NCBI GenBank assembly: GCA_009693785.1
Contig: SHWP01000014.1
Location: 1-60,394, forward strand
Direction of reading: 5' to 3'
DNA: 60,394 bases
DNA from: Rhodospirillaceae bacterium
Lineage (GTDB): Bacteria; Pseudomonadota; Alphaproteobacteria; Rhodospirillales; Rhodospirillaceae
Part shown: piece after piece, positions 40,250 through 49,035 of the stretch
How the letters are laid out: each line of letters starts with the position of its first letter
How positions within the stretch are numbered: position 1 is the stretch's first letter
Program-made: the position numbers and the translations under genes
The notes under the pieces: model-generated
What the model was told of the DNA's origin: nothing
The model's database searches: none
The model's input: only the letters and a program-made list of their open reading frames with translations

Positions 40250-40927
40250 ATGAACAAAAATATTTTACGCACGCTCGCAGTCGCGGTTCTCGCGTTAGCA
40301 GCGAATGGAGCCACGGCGCAAACCGAGCGCCTCCCGGCTCCGGTGATCGGTATCGTCGACACAGACTTGATCTTGCGCGATTCACTCGCCTCGAAGGGTG
40401 TGTTCTTGGAACGCGACAAATACGCGACCCAGTATCAAACTCAGGTGACTGAAGACGAAAAGAAACTACGCACCGAAGATCAGGAACTGGCGCAACAACG
40501 CGGCGTGATGGCGCCCGATGTATTTCAAAAGCGCGTCGAAGATTTCCAGAAAAAACTTGCGGACTACCAAACCAAGTTCCGCGATAAGTCTGAGCGGCTG
40601 AACGCCTCGGTGGAGCAGTCGTTGCGCGAAGTCGAGCAAATTATGATGACGGTCACGGGCGAAGTGGTGAAAGAACGTGGCATCAACTTGGTCGTGATGC
40701 GCCGCCAGATCCTGATCTTCAGCGATCCGGGCATGGACATCACCGCGCCGGTTTTGACCAAGCTCAATCAGCGTTTGGCAAGCGTGAAATTCCAAGACCC
40801 CGCAACCCTGCAACGCTTAGACGAGCAGGGTAATCCGGTCGGTGGTGCGCTCTCCCCGGTGGCTGGCGGTGCTGCTCCGGCGCCGAAGCCTGCTGCGGCC
40901 GGCCAAGCAGCGCCTAAGAAGCCATAA
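40250..40927 (+). CDS. skp: periplasmic chaperone Skp (OmpH family)
   Basis: Holds unfolded outer membrane proteins on the way to BamA. A signal peptide ([20 protein letters not shown]..., cleavage after ATAQ) leads to a protein with long helical, charged segments (residues about 60-140), fitting the tentacle coiled coils, and an Ala/Pro-rich tail. AAGGAAGGAC precedes ATG 40250. The position directly after bamA is standard. Confidence 0.9.
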   Translation: MNKNILRTLAVAVLALAANGATAQTERLPAPVIGIVDTDLILRDSLASKGVFLERDKYATQYQTQVTEDEKKLRTEDQELAQQRGVMAPDVFQKRVEDFQKKLADYQTKFRDKSERLNASVEQSLREVEQIMMTVTGEVVKERGINLVVMRRQILIFSDPGMDITAPVLTKLNQRLASVKFQDPATLQRLDEQGNPVGGALSPVAGGAAPAPKPAAAGQAAPKKP

Positions 40928-40937
40928 AGCCTCACCG

Positions 40938-41948
40938 ATGCCCGATCCCCGGTTCTACCGGCGATCAGGCCCGTTGACGCTTGCCCGCGTCGCCGAACTC
41001 GCGCAATCGAGTTTGGCGGGTGGAGCCGATCCGAAAATTGAGATCGCCGATGTGGCCGAATTGGATTCAGCTACATCGGCCGATCTTACTTATGTTTCGG
41101 ATAAGTCATTTCTCCCGGCTTTAGCTTCGACTAAAGCACGCGCGTGTCTGGTCTCAAAATCTCTGGACGCCAAGGCCAGCGATCATTGTGTCCTCCTGGA
41201 ATGCACAGACCCCCGTTCGGCTTTTGCAGCCGTGGCAACGGCATTATATCCCGATATCCTGCCGCAATGGCCGTCGCGTGAGTTGGTCGCACCTGACTCC
41301 GATATCGCGCCAACAGCCCGCGTCGCATCAGGGGCCGTGATTGGCGCACGTGCCAAGATTGGAGCGGGCACTTACATTGGTCCAAATACTGTGATCGGAC
41401 CTGGTGTTGTCGTCGGCGACAATTGCGTGATTGGTGCTAATACGACTCTTATTTTTTGCCTTATCGGCAATCGCGTGGTGATTCACGCCGGCGTGCAGAT
41501 TGGCCAAGATGGCCTTGGCTTTACCGCGAGCCCGGGCGGGCCGGTGAAGGTTCCGCAATTGGGCCGCGTGATCATTCACGATGACGTCGAAATTGGCGCC
41601 AATTGCACATTCGATCGTGGAACGCTTGGCGATACCATTATTGGGCGCAGCTGTAAGTTCGATAACCTTGTCCAAATCGCGCATAATGTCGTGATGGGGC
41701 AGGGGTGCGTCGTTGCGGCACAGGCAGGCATCGCCGGAAGTTGCACCATTGGCGCTGGCGTGGTGATTGGCCCGCAGGTGGGTATTATCAACCACCTTAC
41801 GATTGGCGCTGGGGCACAAATAGCTGGGCAGTCGGGCGTTAGGAAGGACGTGGCGGCCAAAGAGACTGTGATGGGCTATCCGGCCAAGCCTATCCGTCAG
41901 TTTTGGCGGGAAATTGCCGCCCTGACGCGGCTGGCAAAGCGCGGTTGA
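40938..41948 (+). CDS. lpxD: UDP-3-O-acylglucosamine N-acyltransferase
   Basis: Third step of lipid A synthesis, adding the N-linked acyl chain from acyl-ACP. The 336-residue protein has an N-terminal uridine-binding domain and then a left-handed beta-helix of hexapeptide repeats ([20 protein letters not shown]...). The catalytic His region is [13 protein letters not shown]. The frame is open upstream, but ATG 40938 follows the skp stop and gives normal length. Confidence 0.95.
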   Translation: MPDPRFYRRSGPLTLARVAELAQSSLAGGADPKIEIADVAELDSATSADLTYVSDKSFLPALASTKARACLVSKSLDAKASDHCVLLECTDPRSAFAAVATALYPDILPQWPSRELVAPDSDIAPTARVASGAVIGARAKIGAGTYIGPNTVIGPGVVVGDNCVIGANTTLIFCLIGNRVVIHAGVQIGQDGLGFTASPGGPVKVPQLGRVIIHDDVEIGANCTFDRGTLGDTIIGRSCKFDNLVQIAHNVVMGQGCVVAAQAGIAGSCTIGAGVVIGPQVGIINHLTIGAGAQIAGQSGVRKDVAAKETVMGYPAKPIRQFWREIAALTRLAKRG

Positions 41949-42031
41949 CCGGGGCTAAGAAGAGGCCCTAAATGCCGGTTAGGGTTGAAGAATTTCACCT
42001 TATACACAGCCCGGGACAAAGGGGATTGGTC

Positions 42032-42499
42032 ATGGACGGGCAAAACGCCGCTAGCGTTGGCGAGACCATCGATATTCACCGGATCATGCAGATGATTCCG
42101 CATCGCTACCCATTCCTATTAGTGGATCGGGTGGTCGATGTGCTGCCGGGCGAAAGCGCGGTTGGGTTGAAAAACGTCACCATCAATGAGCCGTTTTTTC
42201 AGGGACATTTTCCAGGCCGCCCTGTGATGCCCGGCGTTTTGATTGTCGAGGCGATGGCCCAAACAGCGGCTGTCATCGTGGTGTCGAAGCTGGGCAAAAC
42301 CGTCGAGGGTAAGCTGGTCTACTTTATGTCGATCGAAAACGCGCGGTTTCGAAAGCCCGTCGAACCGGGTGATCAATTGCGACTTTATTGCAAAAAAGAA
42401 CGGGCTCGCGCCAACGTCTGGAAGTTTTCGGGCGAAGCGCATGTCAACGGCGCGGTCGTAGCCGAGGCTTCTTATACCGCCATGATCATGGATTCATAG
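42032..42499 (+). CDS. fabZ: 3-hydroxyacyl-ACP dehydratase FabZ
   Basis: Dehydrates 3-hydroxyacyl-ACP in fatty acid synthesis and so competes with LpxA and LpxD for the same pool. Hot-dog fold, 155 residues, with catalytic H59 (GHFPGRPVMPG) and E73 (IVEAMAQ). ATG 42032 follows AAAGGGGA by 8 bases; the longer upstream frame is not needed for the fold. It lies between lpxD and lpxA, as in most Proteobacteria. Confidence 0.96.
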   Translation: MDGQNAASVGETIDIHRIMQMIPHRYPFLLVDRVVDVLPGESAVGLKNVTINEPFFQGHFPGRPVMPGVLIVEAMAQTAAVIVVSKLGKTVEGKLVYFMSIENARFRKPVEPGDQLRLYCKKERARANVWKFSGEAHVNGAVVAEASYTAMIMDS

Positions 42500-42503
42500 T
42501 TGT

Positions 42504-43319
42504 ATGACAAATTTTCACCAAACAGCGGTCGTCGACGCTTCGGCCAACATCGCGCCCGGTGTCGAAATCGGGCCCTATTGCGTCATTGGATCCAATGTCA
42601 CTTTGGCGGCAGGCGTGAAGTTGCTCTCGCACGTTGTGATCGATCCCAACACCACGGTTGGCGAAAATACTGTGGTGCATCCGTTCTCGACGCTGGGCAT
42701 GGCGCCACAGCACATTCGCTACAAAGGCGAGCCATCACGGCTTGAGATCGGCAAGAATAATGTCATCCGCGAACATGTCACGCTCCACCGTGGCACCGAG
42801 CAGGGCGGCATGGTCACGCGCGTGGGCGATAACTGCTTTTTCATGGTGGGTAGTCACGTCGCGCATGATTGCATTATCGAAAACAACGTCATCTTGACCA
42901 ATGGTGTGGCGCTTGGCGGGCACGTCAAGATTGGCGAGTTCGCCATCATCGGCGGGCAATGCGGCGTGCAGCAATTTGTGCGTATCGGCAAGTATGCCAT
43001 GATTGGCGGCAAAACCGGTGTCGACCGCGATATCATTCCGTATGGATCGGCTCAGGGAAATCGCGCACATCTCAGTGGCTTGAACCTCATCGGGCTCAAA
43101 CGCCGTGGCTTCTCGCGCGCCGATATCCAAAAATTCCGCGCGGCTTATGGTTTGCTGTTCTCGCAAGACAGTACGATGGCTGACCGCTTGAATGAAGTCT
43201 CAGACCTGTACGCGGCACAATCTGGCGTGATGGATATCGTCAATTTCATTCGTGCGGAGTCCTCGCGCCCCTTGTGCACGCCCTCGGCGGCGGCCAACGG
43301 GAATGGCAACGGCGGCTAG
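42504..43319 (+). CDS. lpxA: UDP-N-acetylglucosamine acyltransferase
   Basis: First step of lipid A synthesis. The 271-residue protein has an N-terminal beta-helix of hexapeptide repeats (IAPGVEIGPYCVIGSNVTL...), the catalytic His segment FMVGSHVAHDC, GLNLIGLKRRGFSR, and a C-terminal helical domain. It ends in a short Asn/Gly tail. It overlaps nothing; the LpxI-LpxB ORF starts 20 bases later. Confidence 0.96.
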   Translation: MTNFHQTAVVDASANIAPGVEIGPYCVIGSNVTLAAGVKLLSHVVIDPNTTVGENTVVHPFSTLGMAPQHIRYKGEPSRLEIGKNNVIREHVTLHRGTEQGGMVTRVGDNCFFMVGSHVAHDCIIENNVILTNGVALGGHVKIGEFAIIGGQCGVQQFVRIGKYAMIGGKTGVDRDIIPYGSAQGNRAHLSGLNLIGLKRRGFSRADIQKFRAAYGLLFSQDSTMADRLNEVSDLYAAQSGVMDIVNFIRAESSRPLCTPSAAANGNGNGG

Positions 43320-43339
43320 CCTCGCGGCGGCGTTCAGCC

Positions 43340-45334
43340 ATGGCGCCATCACAGACTGCAAAACTTGGGATTATCGCTGGCGGTGGGGCGTTGCCCAGCC
43401 TACTGGCGCGGGCCTGCCGCGAGACGGGGCGGGCTCATTTTGTACTAGGCCTCCGAGGCTTCGCCGATGCCGCCGTGCTCGGCGGCGAACCCGACGCTTG
43501 GATAAGATTAGGTGAAGCGGGCTTGGGATTCGATCTCATGCGCCGTGCAGGCGTGAGCGAAATCGTCATGGCGGGCGCCGTGCGCCGCGCGAAACTCGAT
43601 GATATCCGCCCCGATGCAAAAACCGCTTCGTTTTTCGCACGCGTTGCCTTAAAGGCGCTGGGCGACGACGGATTGCTCACGGCTGTGGTCGCCGAGATCG
43701 AGCGCGAGGGGTTTCGGGTCATTGGCCCCGATCAAATTTTATCCGGACTGTTGGCTCCAGAAGGCACGCTAAGCCGCCATGCCCCCGACGCCGCGGCTCT
43801 CGCCGATGTCGCAGTCGGGGCAGCTGCCGCACGCGAGCTTGGCCGTCGCGATCTTGGTCAAGCGGTGATTGTCGCGCACAAATGTGTGCAAGGCGAGGAG
43901 GGGCCCGCGGGGACCGATGCGCTTATTGTCGCGTGCGGCACCAAAGCCAAAGGCGGCGTGTTGGTCAAGATGAAGAAACCCCAGCAAGAGCGGCGGGTAG
44001 ATTTGCCAGCCATTGGGGTCGAGACTGTGCGGCAAGCCTTAGCAGCAGGCCTGCGCGGTATTGCGGTGGAGGCGGGGCAAACCCTGATCATCGACCGCGA
44101 AGCAGTGGCTGCCGCCGCCGATGCGGCTGGCATTTTTGTCATTGGCGTCAGCGGGCAAAGCCTTGGCTTACCTGACAAGCGTGCGCCTTTTGTGTACATC
44201 ATCGCCGCTGAACCTTCAGGCGATCAACTGGGCAGCCTGTTGATCCGCGCGCTCAAGGAGGAGACGGGCGGGAATATTCGTATTGCCGGAATTGGCGGGT
44301 CTGCCATGACACAGGCCGGTCCACAAACGCTGTTCGATCCGGCAGAACTGGCACTGTTGGGTATTTTCGAGGTCATACCCAAGGCTGGCATGGTTTTGCG
44401 CCGGGTGCGCGAGACCGTGGCCGATATCGAAGCGCGCAAACCCGATGTGCTGGTGACCATCGACTCCTGGGGCTTTACGGGGCGCATCCACGAACGCCTC
44501 AGCAAGCACGCTAGCCCCATCAAGCGCGTTCGTTATGTCGCACCGCAGGTATGGGCCTGGCGGCCAGGCCGAGCGCGGCAACTGTCGCGTTGGATCCATC
44601 ACCTCATGGTGTTGTTTCCTTTCGAGCCGCCTTACTTCACCAAGTATGGCCTACCGACATCGTGGGTCGGGCACCCGGTGCTGGAATGTGGAGCCGATAA
44701 GGGGAACGCGGCACGCTTTCGTGAGTGTCATGGCATAGCCGAGGCCGATACCGTGGTAACGGTACTCCCTGGCAGCCGTAACTCCGAGGTTTCGCGGTTA
44801 CTTCGTGTGTTTGGTGACGTGGTCAGGGCATTGCAGGATAAAGTACCGAGACTGAGGATCGTAATTCCCACCGTGGCCAATGTCGAAGCGAAGGTCCGCG
44901 CGGAGACCACGAATTGGCCAGTCCAGCCGATCATCGTGACGAGCACCGAAGATCGATTTGATGCCTTTGCAGCTTCAAAGGCTGCATTGGCTGCCTCGGG
45001 CACAGTGTCACTGGAACTGGCAATGGCCGGTGTGGCACACGTGATCGCTTACCGAATTAATGCTTTGTCAGCCTTGGCCCTTAGGTTTTTGATCAAAACG
45101 AAATTTGTCAATTTGGTGAACGTGTTGCTTAATCGTGAAGCCGTGCACGAACGGCTACAAGGCCAATGCAATGCTGATGTGCTGACACAAGACATGCTAC
45201 GGCTTCTGAGTGACACCGCTTACAGCAATCAAATGAAGGCAGATTTCCGCGAGGCACTAACGTCGCTATCGCCTGCTGGCGTATCGCCCAGCAGGGAAGC
45301 GGCGCGTGCGGTACTAAAGCTTGTGGCAAACTAG
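43340..45334 (+). CDS. fused LpxI (UDP-2,3-diacylglucosamine pyrophosphatase) - LpxB (lipid-A-disaccharide synthase)
   Basis: One uninterrupted 664-residue frame contains two enzymes normally encoded by adjacent genes. Residues 1 to about 272 are LpxI: KLGIIAGGGALPSLL, GAVRRAKLDDIRPD, and RVDLPAIGVETV, with D221 probably matching the catalytic Asp of Caulobacter LpxI. A linker of about 12 residues (SGQSLGLPDKRAP) leads to LpxB at about 284: AAEPSGDQLG, YVAPQVWAWRPGR, and LPGSRNSEVSRLL. LpxI makes lipid X, which LpxB joins to a second UDP-diacylglucosamine. No ATG or clear ribosome site lies near the junction; GTG at V285 is the only nearby alternative start. Its TAG overlaps the convergent gene's TAG. 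Confidence 0.9.
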   Translation: MAPSQTAKLGIIAGGGALPSLLARACRETGRAHFVLGLRGFADAAVLGGEPDAWIRLGEAGLGFDLMRRAGVSEIVMAGAVRRAKLDDIRPDAKTASFFARVALKALGDDGLLTAVVAEIEREGFRVIGPDQILSGLLAPEGTLSRHAPDAAALADVAVGAAAARELGRRDLGQAVIVAHKCVQGEEGPAGTDALIVACGTKAKGGVLVKMKKPQQERRVDLPAIGVETVRQALAAGLRGIAVEAGQTLIIDREAVAAAADAAGIFVIGVSGQSLGLPDKRAPFVYIIAAEPSGDQLGSLLIRALKEETGGNIRIAGIGGSAMTQAGPQTLFDPAELALLGIFEVIPKAGMVLRRVRETVADIEARKPDVLVTIDSWGFTGRIHERLSKHASPIKRVRYVAPQVWAWRPGRARQLSRWIHHLMVLFPFEPPYFTKYGLPTSWVGHPVLECGADKGNAARFRECHGIAEADTVVTVLPGSRNSEVSRLLRVFGDVVRALQDKVPRLRIVIPTVANVEAKVRAETTNWPVQPIIVTSTEDRFDAFAASKAALAASGTVSLELAMAGVAHVIAYRINALSALALRFLIKTKFVNLVNVLLNREAVHERLQGQCNADVLTQDMLRLLSDTAYSNQMKADFREALTSLSPAGVSPSREAARAVLKLVAN

Positions 45335-45624
45335 GCGATACCGTCGAGCAAGGCCTTATTCATCTCGGTGCTTACTTCGACTAAATTCGCGGCTGCTTTG
45401 TATTGATTGAGCGCCGACTGCAAGCCAACGATTTCTAATGTCAGGTTGACCGGCTGGCCAACGTCTTGCGCGGCGACCGCGACGCCTCCATTCGGTTGGC
45501 TGGAATAAACCGGCTCGGATGCCGTAAAATTCTGTGTCGTGACGTTGGCAATATTATTGGCGCGCACGGCTGAGGCCGTGGCAGCGGCATTAAGCGATGA
45601 GGCGGCAATGGGCAATATATCCAT
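45331..45624 (-). CDS. miniature flagellar rod/hook-like protein (FlgC/FlgG-like)
   Basis: A 97-residue protein with both conserved ends of axial flagellar proteins: N-terminal MDILPIAASSLNAAATASAVRA then NNIANVTT, and C-terminal VNLTLEIVGLQSALNQYKAA then NLVEVSTEMNKALLDGI. The central domain of true rod and hook proteins (134 residues in FlgC, about 260 in FlgG) is almost absent. No flagellar genes are nearby. ATG 45624 is chosen from the motif start. The function is unknown; it may be a stand-alone short relative. It is convergent with lpxI-lpxB, sharing the CTAG stop. Confidence 0.65.
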   Translation of the reverse strand: MDILPIAASSLNAAATASAVRANNIANVTTQNFTASEPVYSSQPNGGVAVAAQDVGQPVNLTLEIVGLQSALNQYKAAANLVEVSTEMNKALLDGIA

Positions 45625-45756
45625 GGGGGTACTATACCTGACCGCCACCAAACGCACAGCCGCCCGATAGCGTTGCCAATAAAATCAATGGGCTATGGCC
45701 AGGTTGTGTTTGGCACGGTTTGGCCTATCCTAGGGCCACTCCGAGAGGAGGGGCAC

Positions 45757-45981
45757 ATGACGGTTTCCTCGACACGAGCCACTGTCTACGCGGTGCTATT
45801 TGGGTTGGCGGTCGCAGCCAACGTTTTCCTGTGGATTGACGATATCGAAGAACAATGGCGGATGCTGTTGGCAGCCATTGCCTTTGTTGGTTGCGCGGGG
45901 CTTTTACGCGGCTCTTTGCACATGGCGGCGGGTGATGCCATGTCCGAGCACAAGATTAAGACACTTGGCGCGGAAGAATAG
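45757..45981 (+). CDS. small inner-membrane protein, unknown function
   Basis: A 74-residue protein with two predicted membrane helices (about residues 8-27 and 37-57) and a polar C-terminus. GAGAGGAGGGG lies at proper distance before ATG 45757. I do not recognise a family. It is convergent with gltA and shares the hairpin between them. Confidence 0.55.
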   Translation: MTVSSTRATVYAVLFGLAVAANVFLWIDDIEEQWRMLLAAIAFVGCAGLLRGSLHMAAGDAMSEHKIKTLGAEE

Positions 45982-45989
45982 GCAAACAA

Positions 45990-46017
45990 AAACGCCCGGC
46001 TTTGAGGCCGGGCGTTT
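45990..46017. terminator. bidirectional terminator between small membrane protein gene and gltA
   Basis: An 11-bp stem (AAACGCCCGGC at 45990-46000 with GCCGGGCGTTT at 46007-46017) closes a 6-base loop. Read on the minus strand it ends in a TTTTTGTTTG tract, so it mainly serves gltA; the plus-strand tail is weaker. Confidence 0.8.
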
Positions 46018-46036
46018 GTAAATGTCTTGTCTAGGG

Positions 46037-47341
46037 CTATTTGCGCTTCTTGAGCGGCACGTACTTGCGCACCGTTTGACCCGTATAAAGCTGGCGCGGG
46101 CGGCCGATCTTGTTCTGGGGATCTTCGATCATCTCGTTCCACTGGGCGATCCAGCCGGTGGTGCGCGCCAAGGCGAACAGCGGCGTGAACATGGTGACCG
46201 GAATACCCATGGCTTGGAAGATGATGCCCGAATAGAAGTCGACATTGGGATACAACTTCTTCTGGATGAAGTAGTCGTCTTCCAACGCAATGCGCTCTAA
46301 TTCCATGGCGATATCAAGGAGTGCGTTGTCTTTGATGCCGAGTTCGACCAGCACTTCGTGGCAGGTGCGGCTCATGATGCGTGCACGAGGATCGTAGTTC
46401 TTATACACGCGGTGGCCGAAGCCCATCAGGCGGAAGGTGTCGTTCTTATCCTTTGCGCGCTTCACAAACTCGCCAATTTTATCCTTGGACCCAATTTCCT
46501 TGAGCATGTTCAGCACGGCTTCGTTGGCGCCGCCGTGCGCGGGGCCCCACAGCGAAGCAATGCCTGCCGCGATGCAAGCAAATGGGTTTGCGCCCGATGA
46601 TCCAGCCAAACGCACGGTGGAGGTCGAAGCGTTTTGCTCATGGTCGGCGTGTAGAATCAGAATGCGGTCCATGGCTTTGGCCAGGATCGGATTGACTTGG
46701 TAATCTTCGCATGGAGTGGCGTACATCATGTGTAGGAAGTTTTCCGCATAACCCAAATCGTTGCGCGGATACATGAAGGGCTGGCCGATGGAATATTTAA
46801 AGGCCCAGGCCGCAATGGTCGGGATCTTGGCGATCAAGCGGTACGAGGCGATCTTGCGGTGCTCGGGGTTATTGATGTCGAGGCTGTCGTGATAAAACGC
46901 CGATAGCGCGCCGACAGCGCCACACATCACCGCCATGGGGTGAGCATCGCGGCGGAAGCCCGAATAGAAGCTATGCACCTGCTCGTGAAGCATCGTGTGA
47001 TAGGTCAGGTCATGCTCGAACTTGTCCTTTTGGGCTTCGTTCGGCAGTTCGCCGTTGAGCATCAAGTAGGCGACTTCCTCGAAATTGCAGTTCTCTGCCA
47101 ATTCCTCGATCGCGTAACCGCGATGCAGCAGTACACCCTTGTCGCCGTCGATGTAGGTGATTTTAGATTCACAGCTTCCAGTGGATGTGAAGCCGGGGTC
47201 GAACGTGAACATCCCGGTGTCAGCGTAGAACTTGCGAATGTCCACGACATCCGGTCCGGTGGACCCACTCATCTTCGGATAGGTCCAAGATTTGCCGCTT
47301 TCGTTGTCGGTGATGGTGACTGTCTTATTGGCCACGGTCAT
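46037..47341 (-). CDS. gltA: citrate synthase (type II)
   Basis: Condenses acetyl-CoA and oxaloacetate at the entry to the TCA cycle. At about 434 residues it is the large hexameric bacterial type. Catalytic regions are [14 protein letters not shown] (His) and [15 protein letters not shown] (His), and the N-terminal beta-rich domain ([15 protein letters not shown]) is complete. ATG 47341 follows AAAGGG closely; ATG 47350 is an alternative start. It has its own promoter and terminator. Confidence 0.96.
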   Translation of the reverse strand: MTVANKTVTITDNESGKSWTYPKMSGSTGPDVVDIRKFYADTGMFTFDPGFTSTGSCESKITYIDGDKGVLLHRGYAIEELAENCNFEEVAYLMLNGELPNEAQKDKFEHDLTYHTMLHEQVHSFYSGFRRDAHPMAVMCGAVGALSAFYHDSLDINNPEHRKIASYRLIAKIPTIAAWAFKYSIGQPFMYPRNDLGYAENFLHMMYATPCEDYQVNPILAKAMDRILILHADHEQNASTSTVRLAGSSGANPFACIAAGIASLWGPAHGGANEAVLNMLKEIGSKDKIGEFVKRAKDKNDTFRLMGFGHRVYKNYDPRARIMSRTCHEVLVELGIKDNALLDIAMELERIALEDDYFIQKKLYPNVDFYSGIIFQAMGIPVTMFTPLFALARTTGWIAQWNEMIEDPQNKIGRPRQLYTGQTVRKYVPLKKRK

Positions 47342-47419
47342 CCCTTTCATTTTGAAGTGTTCTGCGGCGCACTCACGGTCCCAAATTGGAGCCGTCCCCG
47401 GCGCTGCTGTGTGCAGTGC

Positions 47420-47448
47420 TTATAGCCCCAAAAAACACGTTAAATCAA
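47420..47448 (-). promoter_or_regulatory. candidate sigma-70 promoter of gltA
   Basis: On the minus strand TTGATT (47448-47443), an exact 17-base spacer and CTATAA (47425-47420) give a good promoter with a leader of about 70 bases before gltA. Confidence 0.5.
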
Positions 47449-47537
47449 CGCCCTGGGGGCCATATCTATCGACATTTCCAGGGCTTATCATCGATATGTA
47501 GTCAATTTGACGGGCCCGGCCAATCTACGGACTTGGT

Positions 47538-48941
47538 CTAAGCTTTTATCGCGTCACCGATGCGCGCAAGGCTCTCGTCCTTGCCTAACACCTCCATCAC
47601 TTCGAAGACGGGTGGGGAGACGGTCGACCCCGACAACGCCACGCGAATGGGCTGTGCAACTTGGCCTAATTTCAAACCCTTCGCTTCGGCGGTTGTGCGG
47701 GCCCAAGCTTCAAGTTCTGGCGCTGACCAGTTTGCGCGCGCTTCGAGTTGAGGTAACGCGACACTCAAGAACTCCTTGCCGTCGTCGGCCAATATGGCGC
47801 GGGCTTTGTCATCTACGGTCAGCGGACGTTTACGGGCGTAGAACGCGGCGCTATCGGCTAGTTCGATCAGCGTTTTGGCGCGCTGCTTGAGGCCAGCCAT
47901 TCCGCGTATCAAGCGCCCCGCGATTGTTTCGTCAATCGCATTGTTGATACGCTGAGTAATCATGGGCGTAAGCAACTCGACAAGGCGAGTATCGTTTGCT
48001 TCGCGAATGTAGTGGCCGTTGAGGTTGGTGAGTTTGGCCATGTCGAAGCGTGCGGCTGCGCGCCCGACATTCGTCACATCGAACCATTCGATGGCTTGGG
48101 CATCGGAGATGATTTCGTCATCGCCGTGGCCCCAACTCAGGCGCAGTAGGTAATTACGCAGGGCTTCGGGCAAGAACCCCATATCTCGGTAGGCATCCAC
48201 ACCCAATGCGCCATGACGTTTCGACAGCTTCGCGCCGTCGGCACCGTGGATCAGCGGGATATGCCCATAAAGCGGTGGTGTCCAACCCATGGCGCGAAAG
48301 AGTTGGATTTGACGGAATGCGTTTGTGAGGTGGTCATCGCCACGAATCACGTGCGTGATGTTCATGTCATGATCATCGACCACGACCGAGAGCATATAAG
48401 TGGGGTTGCCGTCCGAGCGCAGCAAGACCATGTCATCGAGCTGGGTGTTGGCGACCGTTACCTGACCTTGAACTAAATCCTCCAAGACCGTTTCGCCATC
48501 AAGCGGGGCTTTCAGGCGAACGGCATATTTTGCACCCACAGGTGCTTCAGATGAATTGCGCTCGCGCCAGCGGCCATCGTATCGTTGCGGCAGGCCCTTG
48601 GCTTTTTGCTCCTCGCGCATGGCGGTCAGTTCTTCAGGCGTACAAAAACACTTGTAAGCTTTGCCAGCAGCGATCAGTTGATCGACGGCTTCGCGGTGTC
48701 GGGCGGCGCGGGCAAATTGAAACACCACGTCGCCGCCCCACTTCAGACCCAACCAACTCAAGCCATCAAGAATAGCCTCAATAGCGGGTTGGGTAGAGCG
48801 GGCGCGGTCGGTGTCCTCGATGCGCAGGAGAAACTTGCCCCCAGTATGTTTGGCATAGAGGTAGTTAAACAGCGCCGTGCGCGCCCCGCCGATATGCAGG
48901 TAGCCAGTGGGCGAGGGGGCAAAGCGGGTGACGACGGTCAT
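47538..48941 (-). CDS. gltX: glutamyl-tRNA synthetase
   Basis: Charges tRNA with glutamate. The class I signature appears as [21 protein letters not shown] near the N-terminus (HIGG in place of HIGH) and KLSKRHGA in place of KMSKS. The 467-residue length is normal. [10 protein letters not shown] retains the cysteine pair of the zinc region. Alphaproteobacteria often have two gltX copies, so discriminating or non-discriminating activity cannot be assigned from this copy alone. It is divergent from comEC. Confidence 0.94.
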   Translation of the reverse strand: MTVVTRFAPSPTGYLHIGGARTALFNYLYAKHTGGKFLLRIEDTDRARSTQPAIEAILDGLSWLGLKWGGDVVFQFARAARHREAVDQLIAAGKAYKCFCTPEELTAMREEQKAKGLPQRYDGRWRERNSSEAPVGAKYAVRLKAPLDGETVLEDLVQGQVTVANTQLDDMVLLRSDGNPTYMLSVVVDDHDMNITHVIRGDDHLTNAFRQIQLFRAMGWTPPLYGHIPLIHGADGAKLSKRHGALGVDAYRDMGFLPEALRNYLLRLSWGHGDDEIISDAQAIEWFDVTNVGRAAARFDMAKLTNLNGHYIREANDTRLVELLTPMITQRINNAIDETIAGRLIRGMAGLKQRAKTLIELADSAAFYARKRPLTVDDKARAILADDGKEFLSVALPQLEARANWSAPELEAWARTTAEAKGLKLGQVAQPIRVALSGSTVSPPVFEVMEVLGKDESLARIGDAIKA

Positions 48942-49035
48942 GGGAATTCGATCTCGGAGTGCCAGGTTAATCAGTGATCGCGGCGGGCCGCTGATTTATC
49001 ATATTCCCACCCTTGATCCAGCAACGGATTTTGCC

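Noticed and set aside
44185..45334. Separate lpxB starting at an internal GTG (V285 of the fusion)
   Set aside because: No ribosome site precedes it, there is no stop codon between the LpxI and LpxB parts, and the frame is continuous, so a fusion is the simpler reading. The alternative is kept in the finding.
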